Source: an uncultured Bacteroidales bacterium (GTDB taxonomy: Bacteria > Bacteroidota > Bacteroidia > Bacteroidales > Paludibacteraceae). Taken from it: a stretch of 63,259 nucleotides of DNA. A model generated the notes under the pieces. It did no database searches, had not been told where the DNA came from, and worked only from the letters and a program-made list of their open reading frames with translations. Location: positions 1 through 63,259 of the forward strand of contig ONIM01000034.1 of assembly GCA_900317885.1 (NCBI GenBank), in the 5' to 3' direction. Each line of letters opens with the position of its first letter. The first letter of the stretch is position 1. A program made the position numbers and the translations under genes. This document shows positions 55,710-62,233 of the stretch, piece by piece.

Positions 55710-56244
55710 TAAATAAGATCTCCTGTATCTCCGGCTCCTCAAGGTTGACGCCGACGATCGTACCCTCGCTGTCGATGAGGACGGTATGAGGTATATAGCG
55801 TACGTCGTATTTATCAGAGCAAGGATGCGCCTCATCTTCGCGCACTTGCGCCCAAGGCATGTCCTCTTCCTTCAGCGCCTGACGCCATTCCGCTTCTTCC
55901 TGATCGACAGAGCAACTCAAGATCTGCAATCTACCCTCCGGCATGGACGAATAGATCTCTTTGAGTACCGGCACAAAACGGCGGCAGGGACCACACCAAC
56001 TTGCCCAGAAATCTACGAGCACATAGTCGGTTTTGCCGACCAACTCGCTCAGCGACAGCTCTTTGCCGTCAGGCGTCACGCCCGTGAAATCTGTGAAATA
56101 TGTGCCGGCTGTATTACCGGTCTGTACCATCACTTCTTCGACAATCACTACGGTATCCGTAGCGGTCTTCTCCGATTCCTGAGCTTTCTTGCCGCAGCCG
56201 ATCATCACCATCGCCGCGAAAATAAATAATAGAGTCTTTTTCAT
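55705..56244 (-). CDS. TlpA-like thioredoxin-fold lipoprotein
   Basis: 179 residues. Lipoprotein signal LLFIFAAMVMIGCGKK (C about 17), then an AhpC/TSA-Redoxin domain: FTDFTGVTPDGKELSLSELVGKTDYVLVDFWASWCGPCRRFVPVLKEI-type start with the redox pair CGPC near 96-99, and cis-proline in YIPHTVLIDSEG. It should reduce disulfides in the periplasm. The ATG at 56244 is preferred because it begins the signal peptide; in-frame codons further upstream overlap glgB. Genes on both sides are metabolic and give no clue to its partner. Confidence 0.9.
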   Translation of the reverse strand: MKKTLLFIFAAMVMIGCGKKAQESEKTATDTVVIVEEVMVQTGNTAGTYFTDFTGVTPDGKELSLSELVGKTDYVLVDFWASWCGPCRRFVPVLKEIYSSMPEGRLQILSCSVDQEEAEWRQALKEEDMPWAQVREDEAHPCSDKYDVRYIPHTVLIDSEGTIVGVNLEEPEIQEILFN

Positions 56245-56258
56245 TGTTGTTTGCTTTT

Positions 56259-58337
56259 TTAACTTCTTTTCAGCACCACTGCGCTGCGCGCCGGCAGGTA
56301 CATTTTCAGCCATCCCTTGCCGTCCTTGGCGTAGAGGTCGTCGTGCTGGGTAAAATGCTCCACGCTGTCGTCGGCAAGACCAAAACCCGCAAACTCCTTC
56401 GCGTCCGTATTGAGCACCACTTGGTACTTGCCTTCCGGCACGAGGATACCATAGTCGGAGAAGGACTTCTGACCGTTCCAGTTGAAGATGAACAGCAGGT
56501 CCCCACGCGAGTAAGCCACTACCTGGTCACCCTCGTTGTCCCACCATTTCATCACCCACGGCAGGTGGTTGCCGACGTTGTATTTCTTCTCCTCCGCCGT
56601 TGGTTTCTGGATCAGCAGGTGCTCCTTCAGTAGATGCACCATCGCCTCATCAAAGCGGTTGAGATCCGAGAAGAAATAGTTCGGGTTATCTACCAACCCC
56701 CATTGTCTCCGAGCGTATTTATAGCTCCATCCGTTGCCCTCACGCGGGAAGTCGATCCATTCCGGATGACCGAACTCATTCCCCATGAAGTTCAGGTAGC
56801 CGCCGTTGATAGTGGAGGCTGTCACGAGTCGGATCATCTTATGCAGCGCGATACCGCGGTCTGCCATATAGGTCGAGTGACCGTGCTCGAAATGCCAATA
56901 CATGTCCGAATCCACGAGGCGGAAGATGATCGTCTTGTCGCCTACCAGCGCCTGGTCGTGGCTCTCCGCGTAGGAGATGGTCTTCTCGTCCTCGCGCCGG
57001 TTCGTCATCTCGAACAGGATATGTCCGGCTTTCCAGTCTTCGTCCTTGACCTCTTTGATATATTTGATCCAGAAATCCGGAATACCCATCGCCAGACGGT
57101 AGTCAAATCCCACGCCTCCGTCTTCTATCTTCGCAGCCAAACCCGGCATGCCGCTCATCTCCTCGGCGATGGTGATAGCGTTTGCCTTCACCTCATGGAT
57201 CACTTTGTTGGCAAGCGTCAGATACATGATCGCGTCGCCGTCTTCGTTGCCGCTGAAGTACGAGCCGTAACCGTTGAAGTCCTCGCCTAAACCATGCGAA
57301 CGGTAGATCATCGAGGTCACGCCGTCGAAACGGAATCCGTCGAAATCATATTCGTCTAGCCAGAACTTGCAGTTACTCAGCAGAAAATGCAGCACTTCGT
57401 TCTTGCCGTAGTTGAAGCACAAGCTGTCCCATGCCGGGTGCTCGCGACGATCGCCATCGTGGAAATACTGATAACCCGTGCCGTCGAAATTACCCAGGCC
57501 TTCCAACTCGTTCTTCACTGCGTGCGAGTGTACGAGGTCCATAATCACCCTCATCCCGCGGCCGTGTATATCATCGATCAGCGCCTTCAACTCATTCGGC
57601 GTACCGAAACGGCTGGAAGCTGCGAAGAAGTTCGATACGTGGTAACCGAAACTCCCGTAGTACGGGTGCTCCTGCACCGCCATGATCTGCACGCAGTTAT
57701 AGCCGAGTTTGGCGATACGCGGCAGTACGTCGCGGCGGAACTCTTCATAGCTGTTCACCTTCTCCTCCGACGAACTCATGCCGATATGGCACTCGTAGAT
57801 AAAGAGAGCTTCCTTCTCCCGTCCCTTTAGGGAGGGGTTGGGGGTAGGCTTTCTGTTCTTCCACTGATATTCAGGTTCGTCCCATACTTGTGCGGAGAAG
57901 ATCTTCGTCTGCTCGTCCTGCACCACGCGGCGCACATAACTCGGAATACGTTCGCCGTAGCCGCCTTGCCATTCGACGAGCAGCTTGTACAACTGCTCAT
58001 GCTTGATTGCGTCCTCCGGCATCTTCGCTTCCCATACGCCGTTGCCGATGGGTTGCAGGCGGTAAGCTTCGTCTTTCTGCCATCCGTTCATGTCGCCCTT
58101 GATATAGATCGCGGTCGCGTTCGGCGCCCACTCGCGCAGGATCCACTGTTTGTTGTGGCGGTCGTGGTGTAAACCGAAATACAGATATCCGCTTGCCCAA
58201 TCCGCAAGATCTTGTCCGCCGGTGATCTCCGCCTCTTTGCGTTGCGCATACTCCGCGCGCGCTCGCAGCGCACCTTCATACGGCTCCAGATACGGATCAC
58301 GTGCTACTATCGGTAAATGTTTTTGTGCCTTTGCCAT
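56259..58337 (-). CDS. glgB: 1,4-alpha-glucan branching enzyme, GH13 (eukaryote-like subfamily 8)
   Basis: Introduces alpha-1,6 branches in glycogen. 692 residues: a CBM48 domain (about 55-150, WILREWAPNATAIYIKGDMNGW), then the GH13 barrel with GMRVIMDLVHSHAVKN, the nucleophile aspartate in DGFRFDGVTSMIY near 340, the acid in ITIAEEMSGMPG, and YAESHDQALVGDKT. FMGNEFGHPEWIDFPREGN is typical of subfamily 8. Residues about 163-176 (KPTPNPSLKGREKE), between CBM48 and the barrel, are a translated copy of the AGCCTACC element. It follows the yhcH locus by 13 bp. Confidence 0.95.
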   Translation of the reverse strand: MAKAQKHLPIVARDPYLEPYEGALRARAEYAQRKEAEITGGQDLADWASGYLYFGLHHDRHNKQWILREWAPNATAIYIKGDMNGWQKDEAYRLQPIGNGVWEAKMPEDAIKHEQLYKLLVEWQGGYGERIPSYVRRVVQDEQTKIFSAQVWDEPEYQWKNRKPTPNPSLKGREKEALFIYECHIGMSSSEEKVNSYEEFRRDVLPRIAKLGYNCVQIMAVQEHPYYGSFGYHVSNFFAASSRFGTPNELKALIDDIHGRGMRVIMDLVHSHAVKNELEGLGNFDGTGYQYFHDGDRREHPAWDSLCFNYGKNEVLHFLLSNCKFWLDEYDFDGFRFDGVTSMIYRSHGLGEDFNGYGSYFSGNEDGDAIMYLTLANKVIHEVKANAITIAEEMSGMPGLAAKIEDGGVGFDYRLAMGIPDFWIKYIKEVKDEDWKAGHILFEMTNRREDEKTISYAESHDQALVGDKTIIFRLVDSDMYWHFEHGHSTYMADRGIALHKMIRLVTASTINGGYLNFMGNEFGHPEWIDFPREGNGWSYKYARRQWGLVDNPNYFFSDLNRFDEAMVHLLKEHLLIQKPTAEEKKYNVGNHLPWVMKWWDNEGDQVVAYSRGDLLFIFNWNGQKSFSDYGILVPEGKYQVVLNTDAKEFAGFGLADDSVEHFTQHDDLYAKDGKGWLKMYLPARSAVVLKRS
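57812..57850 (-). repeat. AGCCTACC/hairpin element, copy in glgB
   Basis: On the minus strand AGCCTACCCCCAACCCC, then TCCCTAAAGGGA and CGGGAGAAGGAA. It reads KPTPNPSLKGREKE, in the same frame as the copy in rdgB (EPTLTLPKGKE). Confidence 0.8.
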
Positions 58338-58350
58338 GGTATCAATGTTT

Positions 58351-58817
58351 TTATTGGTTAACCTTTGCTTTGACGATCAGTTTCCGGTACTCCTTGCCCG
58401 GAGCGATACCCGGCTGGTGAGCGTCTTCCGGGAAGAAGACAGCGAAATGGCCTGCCGGTACAGTGAATTTTGCCGTAGCCTTGTCGCCGTAGAACTCTAC
58501 ATCCTTACCCTCGTCGTACTCCTGCGTCACGTCCTGGCAATCTACTTGCGCTTTCCATCCCATCACCTCGTCATCGCCCAGCGGAATTTGAATATCCAGG
58601 TAGTCGCGGTGTGCCTCCATGCGGCATTTGGACTCCTCTTTGCCCTTGAAATCATTGATGTTCACGAAGAGGTTCTTGCCGTCCAGGAAGATCTTGCACG
58701 CCGGTTGCACGCCGGTATCTCTTCCAAGTCGTTCTCGTTGTAGAATTTCATGAATTGTTCGAAGCCCGGTACGCAATCGAAGTACCTGTCAGCGTTCTCT
58801 AATTTGTCCAGTATCAT
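58351..58817 (-). pseudogene. YhcH/YjgK/YiaL family gene with a frameshift
   Basis: The start MILDKLENADRYFDCVPGFEQFMKFY...DLEEIPA is in one frame. The rest (KIFLDGKNLFVNINDFKGKEESKCRMEAHRDYLDIQIPLGDDE, then FTVPAGHFAVFFPEDAHQPGIAPG) is in the -1 frame. They meet near 58705-58730, where ACCGGCGTGCA occurs twice in tandem. Family members are 150-residue cupin-like proteins linked to sialic acid or other sugar metabolism, with metal ligands in the H..YLDI and EDAHQP motifs, which are present. No slip heptamer is visible, so this is a mutation or a sequence error. Confidence 0.75.
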
Positions 58818-58849
58818 ACGATTTTTATTTTGGTTATTACTTGCGGGTG

Positions 58850-58880
58850 CAAAATTACTAAAAAATTTGCATATGTGCAA
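58850..58880 (-). promoter_or_regulatory. Promoter of the yhcH-glgB run
   Basis: On the minus strand TTG (58878-58880), 20 bp and TAATTTTG (58850-58857). It overlaps the opposite promoter at 58866-58897. Confidence 0.8.
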
Positions 58881-58897
58881 GAAATTTTGTAATTTTG
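58866..58897 (+). promoter_or_regulatory. Promoter of the M13 peptidase gene
   Basis: TTTG (58866-58869), 20 bp and TAATTTTG (58890-58897). The two divergent promoters share 15 bp, including both -33 boxes, around the dyad TTTGCATATGTGCAAG. Polymerase binding on one probably excludes the other. Confidence 0.8.
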
Positions 58898-58921
58898 CAG
58901 TCGATTTTGAAAAATTCGATT

Positions 58922-60961
58922 ATGAAAAAACTTATTTTTACCTTAGGTGCAGTTATGATGATGACTACAGCTTGTACTAACAAACAGCAACAAACGACCG
59001 GTATCGACCTCGCCAACCTGGACACGACGGCGGTTCCGCAGAATGACTTCTATCAGTTCGCGTGCGGCGGATGGATGGCTAACAACCCCTTGACGCCGGA
59101 GTATGCACGGTTCGGCTCCTTCGACAAACTCGGACTCACCAACCTCGAGCAGGTCAACGGACTCATTCAGGACATCGCGGAGAGCCAAGAGTCAAGAGAC
59201 AAGAGCCGAGAGACGGGCTCTATCGAGCAGAAGATCGGCGACCTCTATAACCTCGCGATGGACACGGCACGGCGTGACCAAGAAGGTATAGCGCCGGTGC
59301 AGAAGACCCTTGATGAGATAGCCGCTATCTCTTCCCGTGAGGAGCTGTCGAAGATCCTCGGCGGGGCGATGGACTATCAACTCTGGGCGATGTACGTCGA
59401 TGCCGATGCAATGAACAGCTCGATGAATATCCTCAATGAGTGCCAGGCTGGTTTTGCGCTCGGCGAGAAGGAGTACTACCTCGACACGGACGAACAGACG
59501 ACCGCCATCCGTAACGCATACGTGGCATACGTTGAGAAGATGTTCGGTCTGTTTGGTTTTAGCGACGGAGCGGACCGCGCGCAGACCGTCCTCCGCATGG
59601 AGACCCGGCTGGCGAAAGCAGCGTATAACAACGTGGAGCTTCGTGACCCGATACGGAACTACAACAAGATGTCCATCGCCGAACTCCAGGAACTCGTGCC
59701 CCAGGTCGATTGGAAGGCTTACTTCGCGGCCTTGGGCGTAGAGTTGGACAGTCTCTCGGTAGGACAGATCCCCCACCTGCAGGAAGCAGGCAAGATGCTT
59801 GCGGACGAACCCCTCGAGGACCTCAAGACCCTCTTCACCTGGCAGGCCATCGAAGGTGCTGCTTCGTACCTGACGACGGAGATATACATGACCACCTTTG
59901 ATTTCTACGGCAAGGTGCTCTCCGGCCGTGAGGAACCGTCGCCGCTCTGGAAACGCGCTGTGGGCATCGTCAACGGTACGCTCGGCGAGGCGGTAGGACA
60001 GATGTATGTGGCCAAATACTTCCCCGAAGAGAACAAGGAACGCATGCTCGCGCTCGTGCACAACCTCCAGAAAGCCCTCGGTATCCGCATCCGGAACTTG
60101 GCATGGATGTCCGACGAGACGAAGGCCAAAGCCCTCGAGAAACTGAACGCCATCACCATCAAGATCGGTTATCCCGACGAGTGGCGCGACTACTCCAAAC
60201 TCGACATCAACCCTGAGGATACCTACTACGCGAACCTCGAGCGTGCTGCCAAATTCGAGCAGGAGTACAGCCTGAGCTACCTCGGCAAACCGGTGGACAA
60301 GAAGAAATGGTACATGACCCCGCAGACGGTGAACGCTTACTACAACCCCTCGTCCAACGAGATCTGTTTCCCTGCCGGCATCCTCCAGTATCCGTTCTTC
60401 GACATGAGCGCGGATGATGCCTTCAACTACGGCGCTATCGGTGTCGTCATCGGCCATGAGATGACCCACGGCTTCGACGACCAGGGTTGCCAGTTCGACA
60501 AGGACGGCAACATGATCAACTGGTGGACGGCGGAGGACAAAGCAGCCTTCGACGCCCGCACCAAAGTGATGGAAGAAGCGTTCAATAAGATCGAAGTGGC
60601 GCCGGGTGTACACGCTAACGGAGCATTCACCCTCGGCGAGAACATCGCCGACCACGGCGGTCTGCAGGTTAGTTACCTGGCTTTCTGCCTCAACGAAGAG
60701 AGCAAACCTGAGAGTGAGCGTCTGCAGACCCGCGACGGCTTCACACCCGCACAACGGTTCTTCCTCGCGTACGCGAACGTATGGGCAGGAAACATCCGCC
60801 CGGAGGAGATCCTCAACCGCACGAAGAGCGATCCTCACTCCCTCGGTCGCTGGCGCGTCAACGGCGCCCTGCCACAGATCAACGCCTGGTACGACGCTTG
60901 GAACGTAACACCCGAATCCCCAATGTACGTGGCACCAAATGAACGGGTGTCCATTTGGTGA
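58922..60961 (+). CDS. M13 family zinc metallopeptidase (neprilysin/PepO type), lipoprotein
   Basis: 679 residues from MKKLIFTLGAVMMMTTACTNK, with a lipoprotein cysteine near 18. The N-terminal M13 domain starts QNDFYQFACGGWMANNPLTPEYARFGSFDKL. The catalytic part holds NAYYNPSSNEICFPAGILQYPFFD, the zinc motif VIGHEMTHGFDDQG (HExxH) near 520, the third ligand in GENIADHGGLQVSYLAF and the terminal CxxW-type DPHSLGRWRVNGALPQINAW. Residues about 87-98 (ESQESRDKSRETG) come from a heptad tract and form an insertion early in the domain. It degrades peptides at the cell envelope. Confidence 0.95.
   Translation: MKKLIFTLGAVMMMTTACTNKQQQTTGIDLANLDTTAVPQNDFYQFACGGWMANNPLTPEYARFGSFDKLGLTNLEQVNGLIQDIAESQESRDKSRETGSIEQKIGDLYNLAMDTARRDQEGIAPVQKTLDEIAAISSREELSKILGGAMDYQLWAMYVDADAMNSSMNILNECQAGFALGEKEYYLDTDEQTTAIRNAYVAYVEKMFGLFGFSDGADRAQTVLRMETRLAKAAYNNVELRDPIRNYNKMSIAELQELVPQVDWKAYFAALGVELDSLSVGQIPHLQEAGKMLADEPLEDLKTLFTWQAIEGAASYLTTEIYMTTFDFYGKVLSGREEPSPLWKRAVGIVNGTLGEAVGQMYVAKYFPEENKERMLALVHNLQKALGIRIRNLAWMSDETKAKALEKLNAITIKIGYPDEWRDYSKLDINPEDTYYANLERAAKFEQEYSLSYLGKPVDKKKWYMTPQTVNAYYNPSSNEICFPAGILQYPFFDMSADDAFNYGAIGVVIGHEMTHGFDDQGCQFDKDGNMINWWTAEDKAAFDARTKVMEEAFNKIEVAPGVHANGAFTLGENIADHGGLQVSYLAFCLNEESKPESERLQTRDGFTPAQRFFLAYANVWAGNIRPEEILNRTKSDPHSLGRWRVNGALPQINAWYDAWNVTPESPMYVAPNERVSIW
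59182..59216 (+). repeat. Heptad tract inside the M13 peptidase gene
   Basis: GAGCC, AAGAGTC, AAGAGAC, AAGAGCC and GAGAGAC are contiguous and translated as a Ser/Arg/Glu-rich loop. Confidence 0.75.
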
Positions 60962-60962
60962 T

Positions 60963-60997
60963 AGTAGAAAGTCGAAAGTAAAAAGTAGAAAGACAAA
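60963..60997 (+). repeat. Five heptads after the M13 peptidase gene
   Basis: AGTAGAA, AGTCGAA, AGTAAAA, AGTAGAA and AGACAAA follow directly after the stop codon and lead into the terminator. Confidence 0.9.
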
Positions 60998-61026
60998 TAA
61001 AGCCCGCAGATTTGCGGGCTTTATTT
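60995..61026. terminator. Bidirectional terminator between the M13 and HIT genes
   Basis: AAATAAAGCCCGC pairs perfectly with GCGGGCTTTATTT around a 6-nt loop. Confidence 0.92.
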
Positions 61027-61432
61027 ATTTCTTCTCGATGGCTTCGGCGATGGAGTTGGCGATGATCGCCATCTCTTCTGCCGGGAGAGAGAGCTTGGGG
61101 TTGGTGAAGAGCATATCCTTCTCCGAGTTCATCGGCACGAGGTGGATATGTACGTGGTTCACCTCCATCCCCAGCACCGCTACCCCGACGCGTTTGCAGC
61201 CCGTAGCGGCTTTGATTCCCACCGCTACTTTCTTCGCAAACGTGATCAGGCCTTGCAGTTGTTCGTCCGTCAGGTCGAAGATATAATCTGCTTCCGGCTC
61301 CGCCAACTTCGGGATTACCAGCGTATGTCCCTTCACGAGCGGATTGATGTCCAGAAAAGCGTAATGCTTGTCGTCCTCGGCTACCTTGTAGCTCGGGATT
61401 TCTCCTTTGATGATACGAGTGAAAAGTGTCAT
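61025..61432 (-). CDS. HIT family nucleotide hydrolase
   Basis: 135 residues of the histidine triad family: FTRIIKGEIPSYKVAEDDKHYAFLDINPLVKGHTLVIPK at the start and the catalytic triad motif HVHIHLVPM near 100. Most bacterial members hydrolyse nucleoside phosphoramidates or acyl-adenylates in the cytoplasm. The first cysteine typical of Hint zinc forms (CxxC) is missing, so it is a non-zinc HIT protein. It lies 20 bp after greA and is the last gene in that operon. Confidence 0.93.
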   Translation of the reverse strand: MTLFTRIIKGEIPSYKVAEDDKHYAFLDINPLVKGHTLVIPKLAEPEADYIFDLTDEQLQGLITFAKKVAVGIKAATGCKRVGVAVLGMEVNHVHIHLVPMNSEKDMLFTNPKLSLPAEEMAIIANSIAEAIEKK

Positions 61433-61452
61433 AACAGGTACGATTTGGTCAG

Positions 61453-61920
61453 TTACAGGCTGATCTCGAGAACCTCGAGTTTGAGGATACCTGCGGGTAC
61501 TTGAATCTCCGCAATCTCTCCTACTTTCTTACCCATCAGACCTTTAGCGATCGGGGTAGTCACAGAGATCTTACCCTCTGCGAGGTTCGCCTCACCTTCG
61601 GTCACGAGATGGAAAGTCTTCTCCATGCCGTTGCCCATGCGTACGCGCACTTTCGTCAGAATCTGCACCTCATCGGTACGGATATCCGAAGCGTCCAGGA
61701 CGCGAGCCTCTGCCAAACGGGCTTTCAGCACGGCGATCTTCGTCTCCAGCGCACCCTGCGCCTCTTTCGCTGCATCGTATTCTGCATTCTCACTTAAATC
61801 GCCTTTCTCACGCGCTTCTGCTATAGCGGCAATGATGCGCGGGCGCTCCACAGTCTCCAACTGTTGGATCTCTTCTTTTAATTTCTTAAGACCTTCTGCG
61901 GTCATGTAGGTTACTGCCAT
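61453..61920 (-). CDS. greA: Transcription elongation factor GreA
   Basis: Rescues backtracked RNA polymerase by stimulating transcript cleavage through its secondary channel. 155 residues: the N-terminal coiled coil (TAEGLKKLKEEIQQLETVERPRIIAAIAEAREKGDLSENAEYDAAKEAQ) has the tip residues GDLSENAEY. The C-terminal FKBP-like domain follows (KVRVRMGNGMEKTF, ISVTTPIAKGLMGKKVGEIAEIQVPAGI). The length is normal. It follows a 36-residue gene, and both are read from the promoter at 62168-62199 through a leader with a terminator-like hairpin. Confidence 0.97.
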   Translation of the reverse strand: MAVTYMTAEGLKKLKEEIQQLETVERPRIIAAIAEAREKGDLSENAEYDAAKEAQGALETKIAVLKARLAEARVLDASDIRTDEVQILTKVRVRMGNGMEKTFHLVTEGEANLAEGKISVTTPIAKGLMGKKVGEIAEIQVPAGILKLEVLEISL

Positions 61921-61940
61921 AGTATTTTGTATATTTATTA

Positions 61941-61968
61941 TTTCAAATTTATGGTTTCAAATTTAATA
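61941..61968. repeat. Heptad-phased repeat between the 36-residue gene and greA
   Basis: TTTCAAA, TTTATGG, TTTCAAA and TTTAATA form a 14-bp unit repeated twice. The stop codon of the 36-residue gene (61963-61965) lies in the last unit. Confidence 0.85.
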
Positions 61969-62073
61969 CTTACGAGTAAGTATCTCACTGGCGATAACCG
62001 CCTTGCGAGCCTCCTCCACATCTGTCAAATCCGGCAGAGAGGGAGTGTCTAAAAAATCATCTACTCTTTCCAT
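61963..62073 (-). CDS. Conserved-looking 36-residue protein upstream of greA
   Basis: The frame MERVDDFLDTPSLPDLTDVE...SEILTRKY is acidic at the front and basic at the end. A TPSLPDLxDxEEARKAxIASEIL pattern seems familiar from short Bacteroidetes peptides, although I cannot name a family. It fits the operon: it lies after the promoter and leader and 42 bp before greA, and its stop is in the repeat that fills that gap. The EEARKAVIASEIL part should form a short amphipathic helix. Function is unknown; a small regulatory or ribosome-associated peptide is possible. Confidence 0.6.
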   Translation of the reverse strand: MERVDDFLDTPSLPDLTDVEEARKAVIASEILTRKY

Positions 62074-62128
62074 AATAACACATTTTGTTCAAAAAACAAT
62101 AGGAAACTTCACAGCCTCCTATTGCCAT
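62057..62128 (-). CDS. Possible 23-residue leader peptide overlapping the small gene
   Basis: A frame MAIGGCEVSYCFLNKMCYYGKSR starts 34-40 bp after the probable transcription start and ends 17 bp inside the next gene. Codons 2-10 run through the hairpin at 62097-62124. Translation of this peptide would open the hairpin, which is the arrangement expected of an attenuator. It may equally be chance. Confidence 0.35.
   Translation of the reverse strand: MAIGGCEVSYCFLNKMCYYGKSR
62091..62124 (-). promoter_or_regulatory. Terminator-like hairpin in the leader of the greA operon
   Basis: On the minus strand CAATAGGA (62117-62124) pairs with TCCTATTG (62097-62104) and is followed by T6 (62091-62096). 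It lies about 40 nt after the start of transcription and before the first gene, so it would act as an attenuator or release a short RNA of about 70 nt. Confidence 0.6.
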
Positions 62129-62167
62129 CAAACCTAAACCTTAACTATGAAAATTTTGTTTTCGGTA

Positions 62168-62199
62168 CAAAAGTACTGCTTTTTTATGATATGACCAAA
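62168..62199 (-). promoter_or_regulatory. Promoter of the small gene-greA-HIT operon
   Basis: On the minus strand TTTG (62196-62199), 20 bp ending in AAAAGCAG, and TACTTTTG (62168-62175). It is almost the same sequence as the tRNA-Gly promoter at 612-643. Confidence 0.85.
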
Positions 62200-62233
62200 T
62201 TTTTTGACAAAAAAATGCTTTTTTTCTTTGTTT

